DNA of 64,000 nucleotides from Alcanivorax sp. (GTDB lineage Bacteria; Pseudomonadota; Gammaproteobacteria; Pseudomonadales; Alcanivoracaceae): assembly GCF_019431375.1 (NCBI RefSeq), contig NZ_CP080267.1:2669933-2733932 (forward strand), in the 5' to 3' direction. The translations under genes were made by a program, and so were the position numbers. Numbering within the stretch: position 1 is the first letter of the stretch; each line of letters opens with the position of its first letter. Under the pieces are notes generated by a model. It did no database searches and was not told the DNA's origin. It was given only the letters and a program-made list of their open reading frames with translations. Below, one piece after another: positions 1 through 8,971 of the stretch.

Positions 1-1514
1 CCCTGGAGAAAGGCGACCTGCGCCTGCTCGGCTGCGTGCCCTGGCAGGAGGAACTGAATGCCCCGCGCACCCGCGACGTGGCCAAGCTGCTCGGCGCCAC
101 CGTACTGCACGCCGGCGATGACGAGCACCGGCGCATGGAAAAGATCGTGCTCTGCGCCCGCGCCCTGCCCAATACCGTGGAGCTGTTCCAGCCACGGGTA
201 CTGGTGGTGACCCCCGGCGACCGGGACGACATCATTGTTGCCGCCAGCCTGGCCGCCAGCAACGGCGTGCCCCTGGCCGGGTTGCTGCTGTGCACCGGCT
301 TCCAGCCGGACCCGCGGGTAATGCGCCTGTGCCAGAGTGCGCTGGATGCAGGCCTGCCGGTGATGACGGTAGAGACCGGCTCCTACGAAACCGCCACCAA
401 CCTGAATCGCATGAACCGGGAAATTCCGGTGGACGACAGCGAGCGGGTGGAAAAGGTGACCAACTTTGTGGCCAGCCATCTGGACCACGAATGGCTGCGT
501 GAGCGCTGCGGCAGCCCCCGCGAGCTGACCCTGTCCCCACCGGCCTTTCGCTACCGCATGGTGCAACGGGCCCGCGAAGCCAACAAGCGCATCGTGCTGC
601 CGGAAGGCAGCGAACCGCGCACTATCGAGGCAGCGGCCATCTGCCAGGAACGGGGCATTGCCCGCTGCGTGCTGCTGGCCAAACGGGACGCGGTGGAATC
701 CGTGGCCCGCACCCAGGGCATTACCCTGCCGGAAGGGCTGGAGATTCTCGACCCGGACAGCATCCGCGAACAGTACGTGGAGCCCATGGTGGAGCTGCGT
801 CGCAACAAGGGCCTCAATGCCCCCATGGCCCGTGCCCAGCTGGAAGATACCGTGGTGCTGGGCACCATGATGTTGGCCCTGGACGAAGTGGACGGCCTGG
901 TATCCGGCGCCATCAATACCACCGCCAACACCATCCGCCCGGCCCTGCAGTTGATCAAGACCGCCCCGGAATACCATCTGGTGTCGTCGATCTTCTTCAT
1001 GCTGCTGCCGGAGCAGGTGCTGGTCTACGGGGACTGTGCGGTAAACCCGGACCCAAACGCTGAGCAACTGGCGGAGATCGCCCGGCAGAGCGCCGCCTCG
1101 GCCAAGGCTTTCGGCATCACCCCGCGGGTGGCCATGCTCAGCTACTCCACCGGCGATTCCGGCACCGGCAACGATGTGGAAAAAGTGCGCGAGGCCACCC
1201 GACTGGCCCGCGAGGCCAACCCGGATCTGTTACTGGATGGCCCGCTGCAGTACGACGCCGCCGCCATCGACAGCGTCGGCAAGGCCAAGGCCCCGGACAG
1301 CCCGGTGGCCGGCCGCGCCACCGTGTTCATCTTCCCGGACCTGAACACCGGCAACACCACCTACAAGGCGGTGCAGCGCAGCGCCAACTGCATCAGTGTC
1401 GGGCCCATGCTGCAGGGCCTGCGCAAACCGGTGAACGACCTGTCCCGCGGCGCCCTGGTGGACGACATCGTCTACACCATCGCCCTTACTGCCATTCAGG
1501 CGGCGGACCTGTAA
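1..1514 (+). CDS. pta: Phosphate acetyltransferase, 3' part (5' end outside window)
   Basis: Converts acetyl-CoA and phosphate to acetyl phosphate (and the reverse) in the cytoplasm, the Pta half of the Pta-AckA acetate pathway. The frame is open from the first bases of the window, so the start lies upstream; about 500 codons are visible out of roughly 700 in the long Pta form. Visible parts in order are the DRTGG-type regulatory domain (RTRDVAKLLGA near the start) and the catalytic PTA/PTB domain starting around KRIVLPEGSEPRTIEA and ending with the conserved NTGNTTYKAVQRSA stretch. The catalytic domain looks complete. It is followed by two repeat hairpins and no other gene of the pathway; ackA may lie upstream, out of view. 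Confidence 0.95.
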   Translation, partial: LEKGDLRLLGCVPWQEELNAPRTRDVAKLLGATVLHAGDDEHRRMEKIVLCARALPNTVELFQPRVLVVTPGDRDDIIVAASLAASNGVPLAGLLLCTGFQPDPRVMRLCQSALDAGLPVMTVETGSYETATNLNRMNREIPVDDSERVEKVTNFVASHLDHEWLRERCGSPRELTLSPPAFRYRMVQRAREANKRIVLPEGSEPRTIEAAAICQERGIARCVLLAKRDAVESVARTQGITLPEGLEILDPDSIREQYVEPMVELRRNKGLNAPMARAQLEDTVVLGTMMLALDEVDGLVSGAINTTANTIRPALQLIKTAPEYHLVSSIFFMLLPEQVLVYGDCAVNPDPNAEQLAEIARQSAASAKAFGITPRVAMLSYSTGDSGTGNDVEKVREATRLAREANPDLLLDGPLQYDAAAIDSVGKAKAPDSPVAGRATVFIFPDLNTGNTTYKAVQRSANCISVGPMLQGLRKPVNDLSRGALVDDIVYTIALTAIQAADL

Positions 1515-1527
1515 CACAATGACATGG

Positions 1528-1617
1528 CGTAGGGTGGATTAGCCTAAGGCGTAATCCACCATGGTCCTCCCCCCCTGAAACAAAGGTGGATTACGCCTGC
1601 GGCTAATCCACCCTACG
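1528..1617. repeat. Intergenic inverted repeat (GTAGGGTGGATTA family)
   Basis: Two 33-base arms beginning CGTAGGGTGGATTAGCC and ending with the reverse complement, separated by about 24 bases rich in C. The arms are nearly perfect (one variable triplet in each). The core differs from the TAGGAGC-type REP elements elsewhere in the window. It sits directly after pta and could end its transcript as a hairpin, but no T-run follows. Confidence 0.85.
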
Positions 1618-1631
1618 TTATGATCACCGCT

Positions 1632-1773
1632 CGTAGGAGCGTCGCTGGCGGCGCGATTACAGTAGTCGCGAGTTGCGAGAAGCGAGTTTCGAAAGGCAAG
1701 ACAGCAAAGAGCGGGAGTTTCAGGTTTTCGTGACTCGAAACTGATTTATCGCGCCGCCAGCGACGCTCCTACG
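1632..1773. repeat. REP doublet (REPIN-like), family A
   Basis: Left arm CGTAGGAGCGTCGCTGGCGG and continuing to GCGCGAT; right arm is its reverse complement at 1748-1773. The spacer holds a GCGAGAAGCGAGTTTCGAAA motif that recurs in the doublet at 51378-51536. This is the commonest repeat type in the window and matches the REPs flanking the RAYT gene near 53 kb. Confidence 0.9.
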
Positions 1774-1782
1774 GCTGAGATG

Positions 1783-2226
1783 TCAGCCTCGCCCACTCTG
1801 ATCAATCACCACCCCCGGCGCGCCGGCCTGCAGCAGCGCGCGCAGGTCGTCGGGCACCGGGGTTTTCTCGAAGGGTTCCGTGGTCATCATCACGTAGACT
1901 GCTTCCGCGCGGGCGATGGCGCGCCCTTCATCCGCATGGCGAATGTCCGCTGCCAGGGTGAACGATGTATTGCCCATGTGCGTCAGTGACACCAACACGT
2001 CCAGGACATCATCAAAGCGTGCCGACGACTGCCATTCCGTAGTCAGCTTCACCACCTGGTTATCCAGCCCTTTTGCCAGCAACTGGTTGTAGTCACAGCC
2101 CATGGCGCGCATGAATTCTGTCATGGCCAGGTCCACGTAGTCCCCATAGCGGGCATTGAAGACCACTTGCTGGGCATCGCATTCGTTATAGCGAACCCGA
2201 AAGCGGAAACAGAACGGCTGGGACAT
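1783..2226 (-). CDS. Acyl-CoA thioesterase, 4HBT hot-dog family
   Basis: Predicted cytoplasmic thioester hydrolase of the YbgC/FadM-like 4-hydroxybenzoyl-CoA thioesterase group, about 147 residues, a normal length for one hot-dog domain. The N-terminal stretch RVRYNECDAQQVVFNARYGDY carries the family's conserved Asp in the position used for catalysis, followed by the long helix. I chose ATG at 2226, preceded by GGAGAG, rather than the TTG 12 bases upstream, which overlaps that ribosome site. It stands alone between a REP doublet downstream and a palindrome upstream. The acyl chain preferred cannot be read from sequence; a role in fatty-acid turnover would suit the organism. Confidence 0.85.
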   Translation of the reverse strand: MSQPFCFRFRVRYNECDAQQVVFNARYGDYVDLAMTEFMRAMGCDYNQLLAKGLDNQVVKLTTEWQSSARFDDVLDVLVSLTHMGNTSFTLAADIRHADEGRAIARAEAVYVMMTTEPFEKTPVPDDLRALLQAGAPGVVIDQSGRG

Positions 2227-2282
2227 GACACTCTCCAAAAATTTTCAATGCAGGGCCGCCAGAAGATCTCTCTACGAAACGA

Positions 2283-2346
2283 CTGTAGGAGCCATGCTTG
2301 CATGGCGAACAATGCACCATTCGCCATGCAAGCATGGCTCCTACAG
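2283..2346. repeat. TAGGAGC-type palindrome with a different core
   Basis: Perfect 27-base arms, CTGTAGGAGCCATGCTTGCA on the left continuing to TGGCGAA, and the reverse complement at 2320-2346, with a 10-base loop. It shares the TGTAGGAGC terminus with the other REPs but has a CATGCTTGCATG core. Fragments of a similar core occur near 27475-27490 in front of glmS copy 2. Confidence 0.85.
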
Positions 2347-2388
2347 TGGCAATAAGATGGCCATTGGCGTTGCTCGAGCTTGCCGGCC

Positions 2389-3783
2389 TTACAGCATTCG
2401 CTCAATGGGCAATAGCGACAGTAACCATGCCATCATGCGTCGCCACACCGTCACGTCGGGTTCGTGGTGATGGACCGCCGGCCGACCGTCATGGCCATCC
2501 CCGGCCCAGGTCAGCTTTCCCCGCTCTTTATCGACCCGATAACTGTTTTCCGGCGCCAGCCCCTCTTCGATAAAGGCCGCCACCTGTTGCCCCAGTTCCT
2601 CAGACGCCACGTAGTAGCCCATCTCGGTATTGAGATGCACCGAGCGCGGATCGATATTGAATGAGCCCACGAACACTTCGCGCCGGTCCAGCACCATGGC
2701 CTTGGTATGCAGGCTGGCCCGGGAGCGCCCCTTGAACAACCGCACCTGCCGATGCAGGGCACGGGCGTTGGGCGCCAGCTCATGCAGCTCCACCCCGGCT
2801 GCCAGCAGACCATCACGATAACGGGCATAGGCACCGTGGGCGGCAATCACATCATTGGTGGCCAGGCTGTTGGTGAGCACCGCCGCGCGACCACCGCGCT
2901 GTTTCATCTCCGCCAGTTCCGCCACAAAGGCATCACCGGGAATAAAATAGCTGGCCTCCATCAGCAGTTCCTGATGATCGTCCCTGGCCAGCAGGTGGGC
3001 GAGCTGATCCCCCATCAGGGTCTGTTTGACCCCGGCCGCCTTGTCAGGACTATCGAACAGCAACACCGCATGGGCCTGTACACACTGGCGGTCCTGCCCC
3101 GCCAGGTAATCGGTAAAGAAGGCTTCGTGCTGGGGAAACAGGTAAGGATAGTTCTTGAGGGAGCGGCGCCATTGTCGCAGCCACTGCCAGACACGCTCCG
3201 CCGCCGCCTCCCGGTAACGACGCAGGGTCTTCATGGGCATGGCCAGCGGGCTGTCCCAGTAGCAGTCAAACGCCGCCTGGGTATCGGCGACGATAGGGCC
3301 ACGGGCGTACAGGTCCAGATCGCGAAAATTGGTGGACGCGTTCACGCCAAAATAGTGATCGGCAATATTGCGGCCGCCCACGATTGCCCGTTCACCATCC
3401 ACGATCCAGGCCTTGTTGTGCATACGGTGATTCAGCAACGGCATGTGATGAAGCCATTGCAGGACATGCTTGTAGCGCCCCCGGAAAGCGTTAAACAGGC
3501 GCACCTCGATATTGGGATGGGCATCCAGCGCCGCCCACTTCACGTCCCGGCCCAACTGGTTGGCGTGATCCAGCAGCATGCGCACTTTCACGCCCCGGCG
3601 TGCCGCCTCCAGCACCCGGTAGGTCAACAACTTGCCGGTAGTGTCGTCATCCCAGATGTAGTACTGCACATCCAGCGTCCGCCGGGCCAGGCGGGCCAGC
3701 GTTATCCGCAAGGTAAAGGCCTGATCGCTGTCTGCCACCAGTGCCAGGGAGGAGAGCATCATCGGGCTGGTCACCGCACTCAC
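2389..3783 (-). CDS. Phospholipase D-family protein (cardiolipin synthase-like)
   Basis: A 464-residue protein with the two HKD motifs that define the phospholipase D superfamily: HNKAWIVD followed by GGRNIAD in the first half, and HTKAMVLD followed by GSFNIDPRS in the second. This layout fits ClsC/YmdC-type cardiolipin synthases or transphosphatidylases; no signal peptide is evident. The GTG at 3783 is preceded by AGGGAGA at a good distance. The upstream region shared with the divergent secreted-protein gene contains 11-base-period repeats resembling a Pho box (3829-3857), with the reading direction of this gene. If that is right, it would be a phosphate-starvation phospholipid-remodelling enzyme. 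Substrate is inferred, not shown. Confidence 0.85.
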   Translation of the reverse strand: MSAVTSPMMLSSLALVADSDQAFTLRITLARLARRTLDVQYYIWDDDTTGKLLTYRVLEAARRGVKVRMLLDHANQLGRDVKWAALDAHPNIEVRLFNAFRGRYKHVLQWLHHMPLLNHRMHNKAWIVDGERAIVGGRNIADHYFGVNASTNFRDLDLYARGPIVADTQAAFDCYWDSPLAMPMKTLRRYREAAAERVWQWLRQWRRSLKNYPYLFPQHEAFFTDYLAGQDRQCVQAHAVLLFDSPDKAAGVKQTLMGDQLAHLLARDDHQELLMEASYFIPGDAFVAELAEMKQRGGRAAVLTNSLATNDVIAAHGAYARYRDGLLAAGVELHELAPNARALHRQVRLFKGRSRASLHTKAMVLDRREVFVGSFNIDPRSVHLNTEMGYYVASEELGQQVAAFIEEGLAPENSYRVDKERGKLTWAGDGHDGRPAVHHHEPDVTVWRRMMAWLLSLLPIERML

Positions 3784-3828
3784 GCTGTTATCTCCCTGTT
3801 CACCTACACCTCTCCATCAACTGTAGCT

Positions 3829-3857
3829 ATGACCCGGCCATGACCGGCCCGTGACAA
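3829..3857 (-). promoter_or_regulatory. Possible PhoB-type direct repeats (Pho box-like)
   Basis: Three 7-base units at an 11-base period: ATGACCC (3829), ATGACCG (3840) and GTGACAA (3851), each separated by four bases. Read on the minus strand these are TTGTCAC, CGGTCAT and GGGTCAT, close to the Pho box unit CTGTCAT. The spacers are GC-rich, unlike the usual AT-rich ones, so confidence is limited. The site is 46 bases upstream of the phospholipase D start and about 140 bases from the secreted protein start; the genes on both sides fit phosphate scavenging. Confidence 0.4.
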
Positions 3858-3996
3858 TTTTCCTGTTTTTGACCGTAATGCCTACCCTGCCATAAAACGA
3901 ACAGGGTTCACCGAAAATTCACAGGATTTTTACCGCCGGGACTTGTCGCACCGCCACCCTCTGGGCACTCCATTTTCTGCTCAGGGATGCACACTC

Positions 3997-5862
3997 ATGA
4001 AGCGAATGCTCTTCGCCGGCCTGCTGGCCGCCTCACTGGGATCGGCCCATGCCTACCAGTGGAACTACCCCGCCCCCATCAAGACACCCGGTGCCAACGA
4101 TAACGGCAAGGTGGTGCTGTTCGATGTCTCCCACGGAGGCACCGAAGGCAACGCGGACTGGGTGATCGACGGTGCCTTTTCCGACTTTGCCGATGCGCTG
4201 GTAGGCGAAGGCTATACGGTGCAGGAATACCGGGGCGTGGACAAGAACAGCGATGGTGTCATCCAGTTCGTGGATGACTACACCAATCCCACCACCGCCA
4301 ACAGCAACGCCAATGAAGCGGTGATTACCTACAGCGCCATCAGCCACGCGGATGTACTGGTTCTCGCGGAAAGCAACCGTCCCTTTACCCAGGCAGAATT
4401 GCAGGCACTGGAAGATTTTGTGGCCGCCGGCAAGGGCATTTTCTTTGTGGCCGACCACTACAACGCCGACCGCAACCTGAACACCTGGGACAGCACCGAA
4501 GTGTTCAACGGCTATAACCGATCCACCCTGTCCCAGTTTAATGTGGGTGGCAGCTACGGCGACCTGCGTAATCCCGGCGTCGCCACTGGTGGCTGGCTGG
4601 CCCAGGAGTTCGGCATCCGCTTTCGCTTCAACGCCATCGACTGGCACAGCGGCGCCAGCGGTATCGAACCGGCCAGCCAGGTGGAAGGACTGACCACCGG
4701 CGTGGGCCCGGTACTGATGGCCGGTGGCGCCACCCTGGCGATCACCGACCCGAATAAGGCCAAGGGCCTGGTGTACTTTTCCACCAGCGACAGCCCCAGC
4801 CGCTGGACCCACGCGGTGGACTCCGGGCTCTACTTCGGCGGCACCGCCGAAGGCCCCTACGTGGCCATCGCCAAATCCGGCCCCGGCAAGGCCGCCTTTA
4901 TCGGCGACTCCAGCCCCATTGAAGATGCCTCGCCCAAGTACAAGCGCCAGGACAACGGCAACACCAAGAGCACCTACCCGGGCTGGACCGATGCCGGTAA
5001 CGCCGCCCAGCTCAGCATTAACCTGATCGACTGGCTGGCCACCCCGGAAAGCTACACCCAGTTCAACAGCAGCGCCCACCCGGCCGGCACCGTCACCCCC
5101 ACCCCCATGGCCAGCGAAGAACTGGACGACCCGGACAACGGCCAGCCCTGGAATACGCCCTCCGGCGGCTATAACCCCTGGGATGCCAGCACCTTCGACT
5201 ACGGCGCCTACGGTGCTCCGGATGGCCCCGGTGGCAACAATGGCGGCGGCGGTGAAGTGCTGTCCGTGAGCGACGCCCTGGCCGAACCCACTGGCACTAC
5301 CGTCACCGTGGCAGGGGTGATTACCCAGGCCATCAATGGCGAGTTCGCGCTGGAAATTGAGGACAGCAACGGCAGTGCCACCCTTTACGTAAAACTGGAA
5401 AGCCAGTACCGCAACGACTTCAGCCCCCAGAACAACCCGGCAGTGATCGGTGAAACCCTGCAAGTGAGTGGTGCGCGTGATGTCTACATGGGCGAGCCCA
5501 GCATCGAGTACGTCACCGACATGCAGCTGGTGGATGGCAGTACCGGGGGCGGCAGCTGTGGCAGCAGCGGCGCGGTGTCGGTGAGCGATGCCTACGCCAG
5601 CAGCCAGGGCACCCCGCTCACCGTGGTGGGCGAAGTGATCAGCGGCGTTAACGACCCCTACGCCCTGGAGCTGGGCGACCTGAACAACAGCACCAGCGTC
5701 TACGTGAAGCTGGAATCCGATCAGCGCGCCGAATACAGCCCCGCCAACAACCCGGCCATGGTCGGCCAGACCCTGGAAGTGGACGGCGTGCGCGACCTGT
5801 ACATGAGTCACCCCAGCCTGGAATCGGTGAGCTCACTCACCGTGATCAGCAACTGCCCCTGA
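3997..5862 (+). CDS. Exported protein with two C-terminal OB-like repeats
   Basis: About 621 residues. ATG at 3997 follows CAGGGA and opens a clear signal peptide (MKRMLFAGLLAASLGSAHA), so the product is exported. Residues ~20-370 form one domain that looks like the glutamine-amidotransferase-like fold of DUF4350-type proteins (VVLFDVSHGG, then FTQAELQALEDFVAAGKGI). A Pro/Gly linker (GGNNGGGG) leads to two tandem ~90-residue repeats (about 421-512 and 527-618), each starting VLSVSDA or AVSVSDA and containing LYVKLES or VYVKLES; they resemble the OB-fold units of secreted nucleases such as YhcR. The only cysteines in the mature part flank the second repeat and may form a disulfide. The gene for CpdB follows by 66 bases, so a role in extracellular nucleic-acid use is likely but unproven. 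Confidence 0.7.
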   Translation: MKRMLFAGLLAASLGSAHAYQWNYPAPIKTPGANDNGKVVLFDVSHGGTEGNADWVIDGAFSDFADALVGEGYTVQEYRGVDKNSDGVIQFVDDYTNPTTANSNANEAVITYSAISHADVLVLAESNRPFTQAELQALEDFVAAGKGIFFVADHYNADRNLNTWDSTEVFNGYNRSTLSQFNVGGSYGDLRNPGVATGGWLAQEFGIRFRFNAIDWHSGASGIEPASQVEGLTTGVGPVLMAGGATLAITDPNKAKGLVYFSTSDSPSRWTHAVDSGLYFGGTAEGPYVAIAKSGPGKAAFIGDSSPIEDASPKYKRQDNGNTKSTYPGWTDAGNAAQLSINLIDWLATPESYTQFNSSAHPAGTVTPTPMASEELDDPDNGQPWNTPSGGYNPWDASTFDYGAYGAPDGPGGNNGGGGEVLSVSDALAEPTGTTVTVAGVITQAINGEFALEIEDSNGSATLYVKLESQYRNDFSPQNNPAVIGETLQVSGARDVYMGEPSIEYVTDMQLVDGSTGGGSCGSSGAVSVSDAYASSQGTPLTVVGEVISGVNDPYALELGDLNNSTSVYVKLESDQRAEYSPANNPAMVGQTLEVDGVRDLYMSHPSLESVSSLTVISNCP

Positions 5863-5881
5863 TTCTTTTTAAAAATTTCCC

Positions 5882-5899
5882 GGCGGCGTTCGCGCCGCC
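5882..5899 (+). other. Intercistronic GC hairpin
   Basis: GGCGGCG-TTCG-CGCCGCC, a 7-base-pair stem with a stable UUCG-type tetraloop, followed by CTTCTTTC rather than a clean T-run. It may be an attenuator or an RNA-stability element between the secreted-protein gene and cpdB. Confidence 0.55.
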
Positions 5900-5928
5900 C
5901 TTCTTTCAACCCAAACACAGGAAACACC

Positions 5929-7929
5929 ATGAAGGCTTCACTGCGATCCCTGCTGGCCCTGTCTCTGGCCGGCGGCGCCCTGCTCAGCGGCTGCGGCGGC
6001 GATGACGACAATACCCCCGTCCAACAGGACACCACCCCACGGGTGGATCTGCGTTTGATGGAAACCACCGATATCCACGCCAACGTGATGGACTACAACT
6101 ACTACAGCGACAGCGTGGACCGTGGCCACGGCCTGGTACGCACCGCCATGCTGGTCAAGCAGGCCCGTGCCGAAATCACCTACCCGGAAAACTCTGCGTT
6201 AGTCGATAACGGCGACCTGATCCAGGGCAGCCCCATGGGCGACTGGCGCCAGGCGCAGGGGCTCACCAGTGCCGAGGTGCACCCGGTCTACAAGGTCATG
6301 AATGAAATGGCCTACGACGTGGGCAACTACGGCAACCACGAATTCAACTACGGCCTGGATTTCCTCGCCGAGAGCGTCAATGACGCCGCCTTTCCCTACA
6401 TCAGCGCCAACGTGTTCAGCGCCGACGGCAGTACCCCGTATTTTGACCAGTACACGCTGATCACCAAAACGGTCTTCGACCGGGACGGCAATCCCCATGA
6501 CCTGACCCTGGGCTTTATCGGCTTCCTGCCACCGCAAATCATGCAGTGGGACAAGAAAAACCTGGAGGGCAAGGTCACCGCCAAAGACATCAAGGCCACG
6601 GCAGAGTTGCTGGTGCCACAGATGAAAGCGGAAGGCGCGGACATCATCGTTGCCATTCCCCATTCCGGCATCGATACCACCGCCTACTCGGAAAAGGCCA
6701 AGGCGGAAAACAGCAGCTGGTACCTGGCAGACGTGGACGGCATCGACGCCATCATGTTCGGCCACAGCCACCTGACTTTCCCCTCGGACAGCTTTGCCAA
6801 CACCGCCAACGTGGATCTGGATAAAGGCACTATCAAAGGGGTGCCTTCGGTCATGCCCGGCTACTGGGGCAGCCACCTGGGCATCATCGATCTGACCCTG
6901 GCGCTGGCTGACGACGGCGAGACCTGGACCGTGGTGGACAGCAAGGTGGAAGCCCGGGCCCTGGACCCGGACGGCGAGGCCGATGCGGCCCTGACTGCAC
7001 TGGTCAAACCCGACCACGACGCCACCCTGGACTACATGGGCCAGGTGATCGGCGAGTCCACCGATGACATCTTCAGTTTCCTGGCCGTGGTGAAGGACGA
7101 TCCTTCCATCCAGATCGTTAGCGATGCCCAGAAGGCCTATGTGGAAGAGGCCATTGTCGGCACCGAGCTGGATGGCCTGCCGGTGCTATCTGCTGCGGCC
7201 CCGTTCAAGGCCTGTGACCGTGACGGGGTCTGCGCCGAGGAAAGCAGCTTTACTGTGGTCCCTGCTGGCGAGCTGCAAGTGAAGAATATCGCCGACCTGT
7301 ACCTCTACCCGAACACCCTGATGGCAGTGAAGGTGACCGGAGCCGAACTGGAACAGTGGCTGGAATGTTCCGCCTCGCAATTCTTCCAGATCACCGATAC
7401 CACTGACCGCCAGGAGCTGGTGGATTTCAGTGGCTTCCCCACCTACAACTTCGATGTGATCGACGGCGTGACCTACCAGATCGATGTGACCGAGCCAGCC
7501 CGCTATGACCGCGACTGCGTCAAGGTCAGCGACGGTAGCCGGATTGTTGACCTGCAGTTTGCAGGCGCCGCCATCGACCCGGCCCAGGAATTCCTCATCG
7601 CCAGCAACAACTACCGCGCCGCGGGCGGCAAGTTCGCCGGCACCGGCGGTGACCATGTGGTGATCGAATCTCCGGACGAAAATCGCCAGGTGGTCGGCAA
7701 CTACATCCAGGCCAACAGCCCGGTAACGCCTACCGCCGACAACAACTGGTCCTTCGCTCCGATCCTGGGCTACACCAGCAATCTTGAAATCGTCTTCCGG
7801 GTACCCAACACCGACCGCGCCAAAAACTTCGTGGCCGATGCGGTAGCCGGTGCCGGTGGCAACTTCATGGCCACCCTGCTGGATGACAGTGGCAACGAAG
7901 CCATCTACGAGCTGAACCTGCAGCCCTGA
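5929..7929 (+). CDS. cpdB: 2',3'-cyclic-nucleotide 2'-phosphodiesterase/3'-nucleotidase, lipoprotein
   Basis: Hydrolyses 2',3'-cyclic nucleotides and 3'-nucleotides outside the cytoplasm, releasing nucleoside and phosphate. The 666-residue product begins with a lipoprotein signal with lipobox LLSGC (Cys ~22) followed by acidic GGDDD. The metallophosphatase domain shows METTDIHANVMDYNYY, VDNGDLIQGSP, GNYGNHEFNYG, VAIPHSG and FGHSH, the metal-binding blocks of this family; the NYY and LIQGSP wording is CpdB-like rather than UshA-like. The C-terminal nucleotide-binding domain follows from about residue 370. It is probably co-transcribed with the preceding gene and ends directly against the convergent ligase gene with no terminator between them. 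Confidence 0.9.
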   Translation: MKASLRSLLALSLAGGALLSGCGGDDDNTPVQQDTTPRVDLRLMETTDIHANVMDYNYYSDSVDRGHGLVRTAMLVKQARAEITYPENSALVDNGDLIQGSPMGDWRQAQGLTSAEVHPVYKVMNEMAYDVGNYGNHEFNYGLDFLAESVNDAAFPYISANVFSADGSTPYFDQYTLITKTVFDRDGNPHDLTLGFIGFLPPQIMQWDKKNLEGKVTAKDIKATAELLVPQMKAEGADIIVAIPHSGIDTTAYSEKAKAENSSWYLADVDGIDAIMFGHSHLTFPSDSFANTANVDLDKGTIKGVPSVMPGYWGSHLGIIDLTLALADDGETWTVVDSKVEARALDPDGEADAALTALVKPDHDATLDYMGQVIGESTDDIFSFLAVVKDDPSIQIVSDAQKAYVEEAIVGTELDGLPVLSAAAPFKACDRDGVCAEESSFTVVPAGELQVKNIADLYLYPNTLMAVKVTGAELEQWLECSASQFFQITDTTDRQELVDFSGFPTYNFDVIDGVTYQIDVTEPARYDRDCVKVSDGSRIVDLQFAGAAIDPAQEFLIASNNYRAAGGKFAGTGGDHVVIESPDENRQVVGNYIQANSPVTPTADNNWSFAPILGYTSNLEIVFRVPNTDRAKNFVADAVAGAGGNFMATLLDDSGNEAIYELNLQP

Positions 7930-8820
7930 TCAATCGGACTGCGACACCCGACGGGTCGGCGCCGCCGGCTCGTCGTTTCTGACCCGCAGAAAGCTGGCAA
8001 AGCGTGGCAACCCGGTAGACGTCAGGCCGTAATATTTATAGGTCACGGTACTGCCCAGCGGCGGCGGGTCCACCCGCTCGTCATCGCTGAGCCCACTGCC
8101 CAGCTTGAAGCGGCGACCATCCCCGGTCTCCACCACCAGGGCGCCCACCTGGCCCTGGTATTTGCCTTTCCCGTTGCTGTAACCCACCACCGTTGCTTCC
8201 GCATCCTGAAAGGTTTTCACCTTGAGCAGAGCCGCCGTGCGGCCGGCTTTGTAGAAGCTGTCACCGTGATGCAGCATCAAGCCCTCTCCGCCAACCGCCA
8301 GCACCCGATCCAGGCGTGCCAGCAGGGCACCGTGGTCCGTGGCCCGTCGCTGCTCCACCATGGCCAGGTGATAGGAGGAGGTCTTGCCCACCAGCTCACG
8401 CATCTTTTTCATCCGTTCACTGAATGGCACGCCACTGGCCGGCAGGTCGAACACCATAAAGCGGATCTGCCGCCATTCCTCCGCCTTCGGTTGCAGCCGC
8501 CGGATCGCCGCCGACACCGCGGCAAAGCGGCCGCGCCCCATCCACAGCTCACCGTCCAGGGGCTGGTCGGGAAAATCGCGCAGGAACCAGTCCGGCGCGG
8601 CGATAATATTGCCGCCCCGGGACAGCAACTGCTGCCCGTCCCAGTAGGCCCGCACCCCGTCCAGCTTTTCGCTGACCCAGTAGCCCTGCAGATCCATGCC
8701 CGGCTGATACACCCTGGCCAGCTGCAAAGGGGGCTCGCTGGCCCGGGTGACGGCCACCAACAGGCAGATGAACGCCATCAGGCCAACCCGCAGACATCCT
8801 TGTCTTGCCGGTATTTTCAC
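7930..8820 (-). CDS. ligE: ATP-dependent DNA ligase, LigE type, predicted exported
   Basis: A compact 296-residue ligase. Catalytic lysine motif KLDG is at residues 52-55 (SEKLDGVRAYW), followed by the other nucleotidyltransferase motifs (DGELWMGRGRF, EGLMLH, LLKVKTF) and a small OB domain ending PRFASFLRVR. There is no DNA-binding N-terminal domain, as in LigE of Neisseria and Haemophilus. The first ~27 residues (GLMAFICLLVAVTRAS) are a signal peptide, so the ligase probably works in the periplasm, where LigE has been linked to handling of extracellular DNA; that role is taken from the family. GTG start at 8820 has GGGAGA upstream. Convergent with cpdB. Confidence 0.85.
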   Translation of the reverse strand: MKIPARQGCLRVGLMAFICLLVAVTRASEPPLQLARVYQPGMDLQGYWVSEKLDGVRAYWDGQQLLSRGGNIIAAPDWFLRDFPDQPLDGELWMGRGRFAAVSAAIRRLQPKAEEWRQIRFMVFDLPASGVPFSERMKKMRELVGKTSSYHLAMVEQRRATDHGALLARLDRVLAVGGEGLMLHHGDSFYKAGRTAALLKVKTFQDAEATVVGYSNGKGKYQGQVGALVVETGDGRRFKLGSGLSDDERVDPPPLGSTVTYKYYGLTSTGLPRFASFLRVRNDEPAAPTRRVSQSD

Positions 8821-8971
8821 GGTCTTCTCCCTTTATTCTCGCTCACGGCCCCAGACTGTGCCTGAAGGACTGACCCGGCTCTGTGCGCAATCGCAGCGCC
8901 AGTGCGTAAGAGATCACCGGTTTTGCAACAAATCCGTTTGTCGGGCATCCAAGCTTCAGGAGGTAACAACC

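Noticed and set aside
4033..5811. 592-codon minus-strand open frame opposite the secreted-protein gene
   Set aside because: Gly/Ala/Val/His-rich antisense shadow caused by GC-rich codons of the real gene; no family pattern and no start signal.
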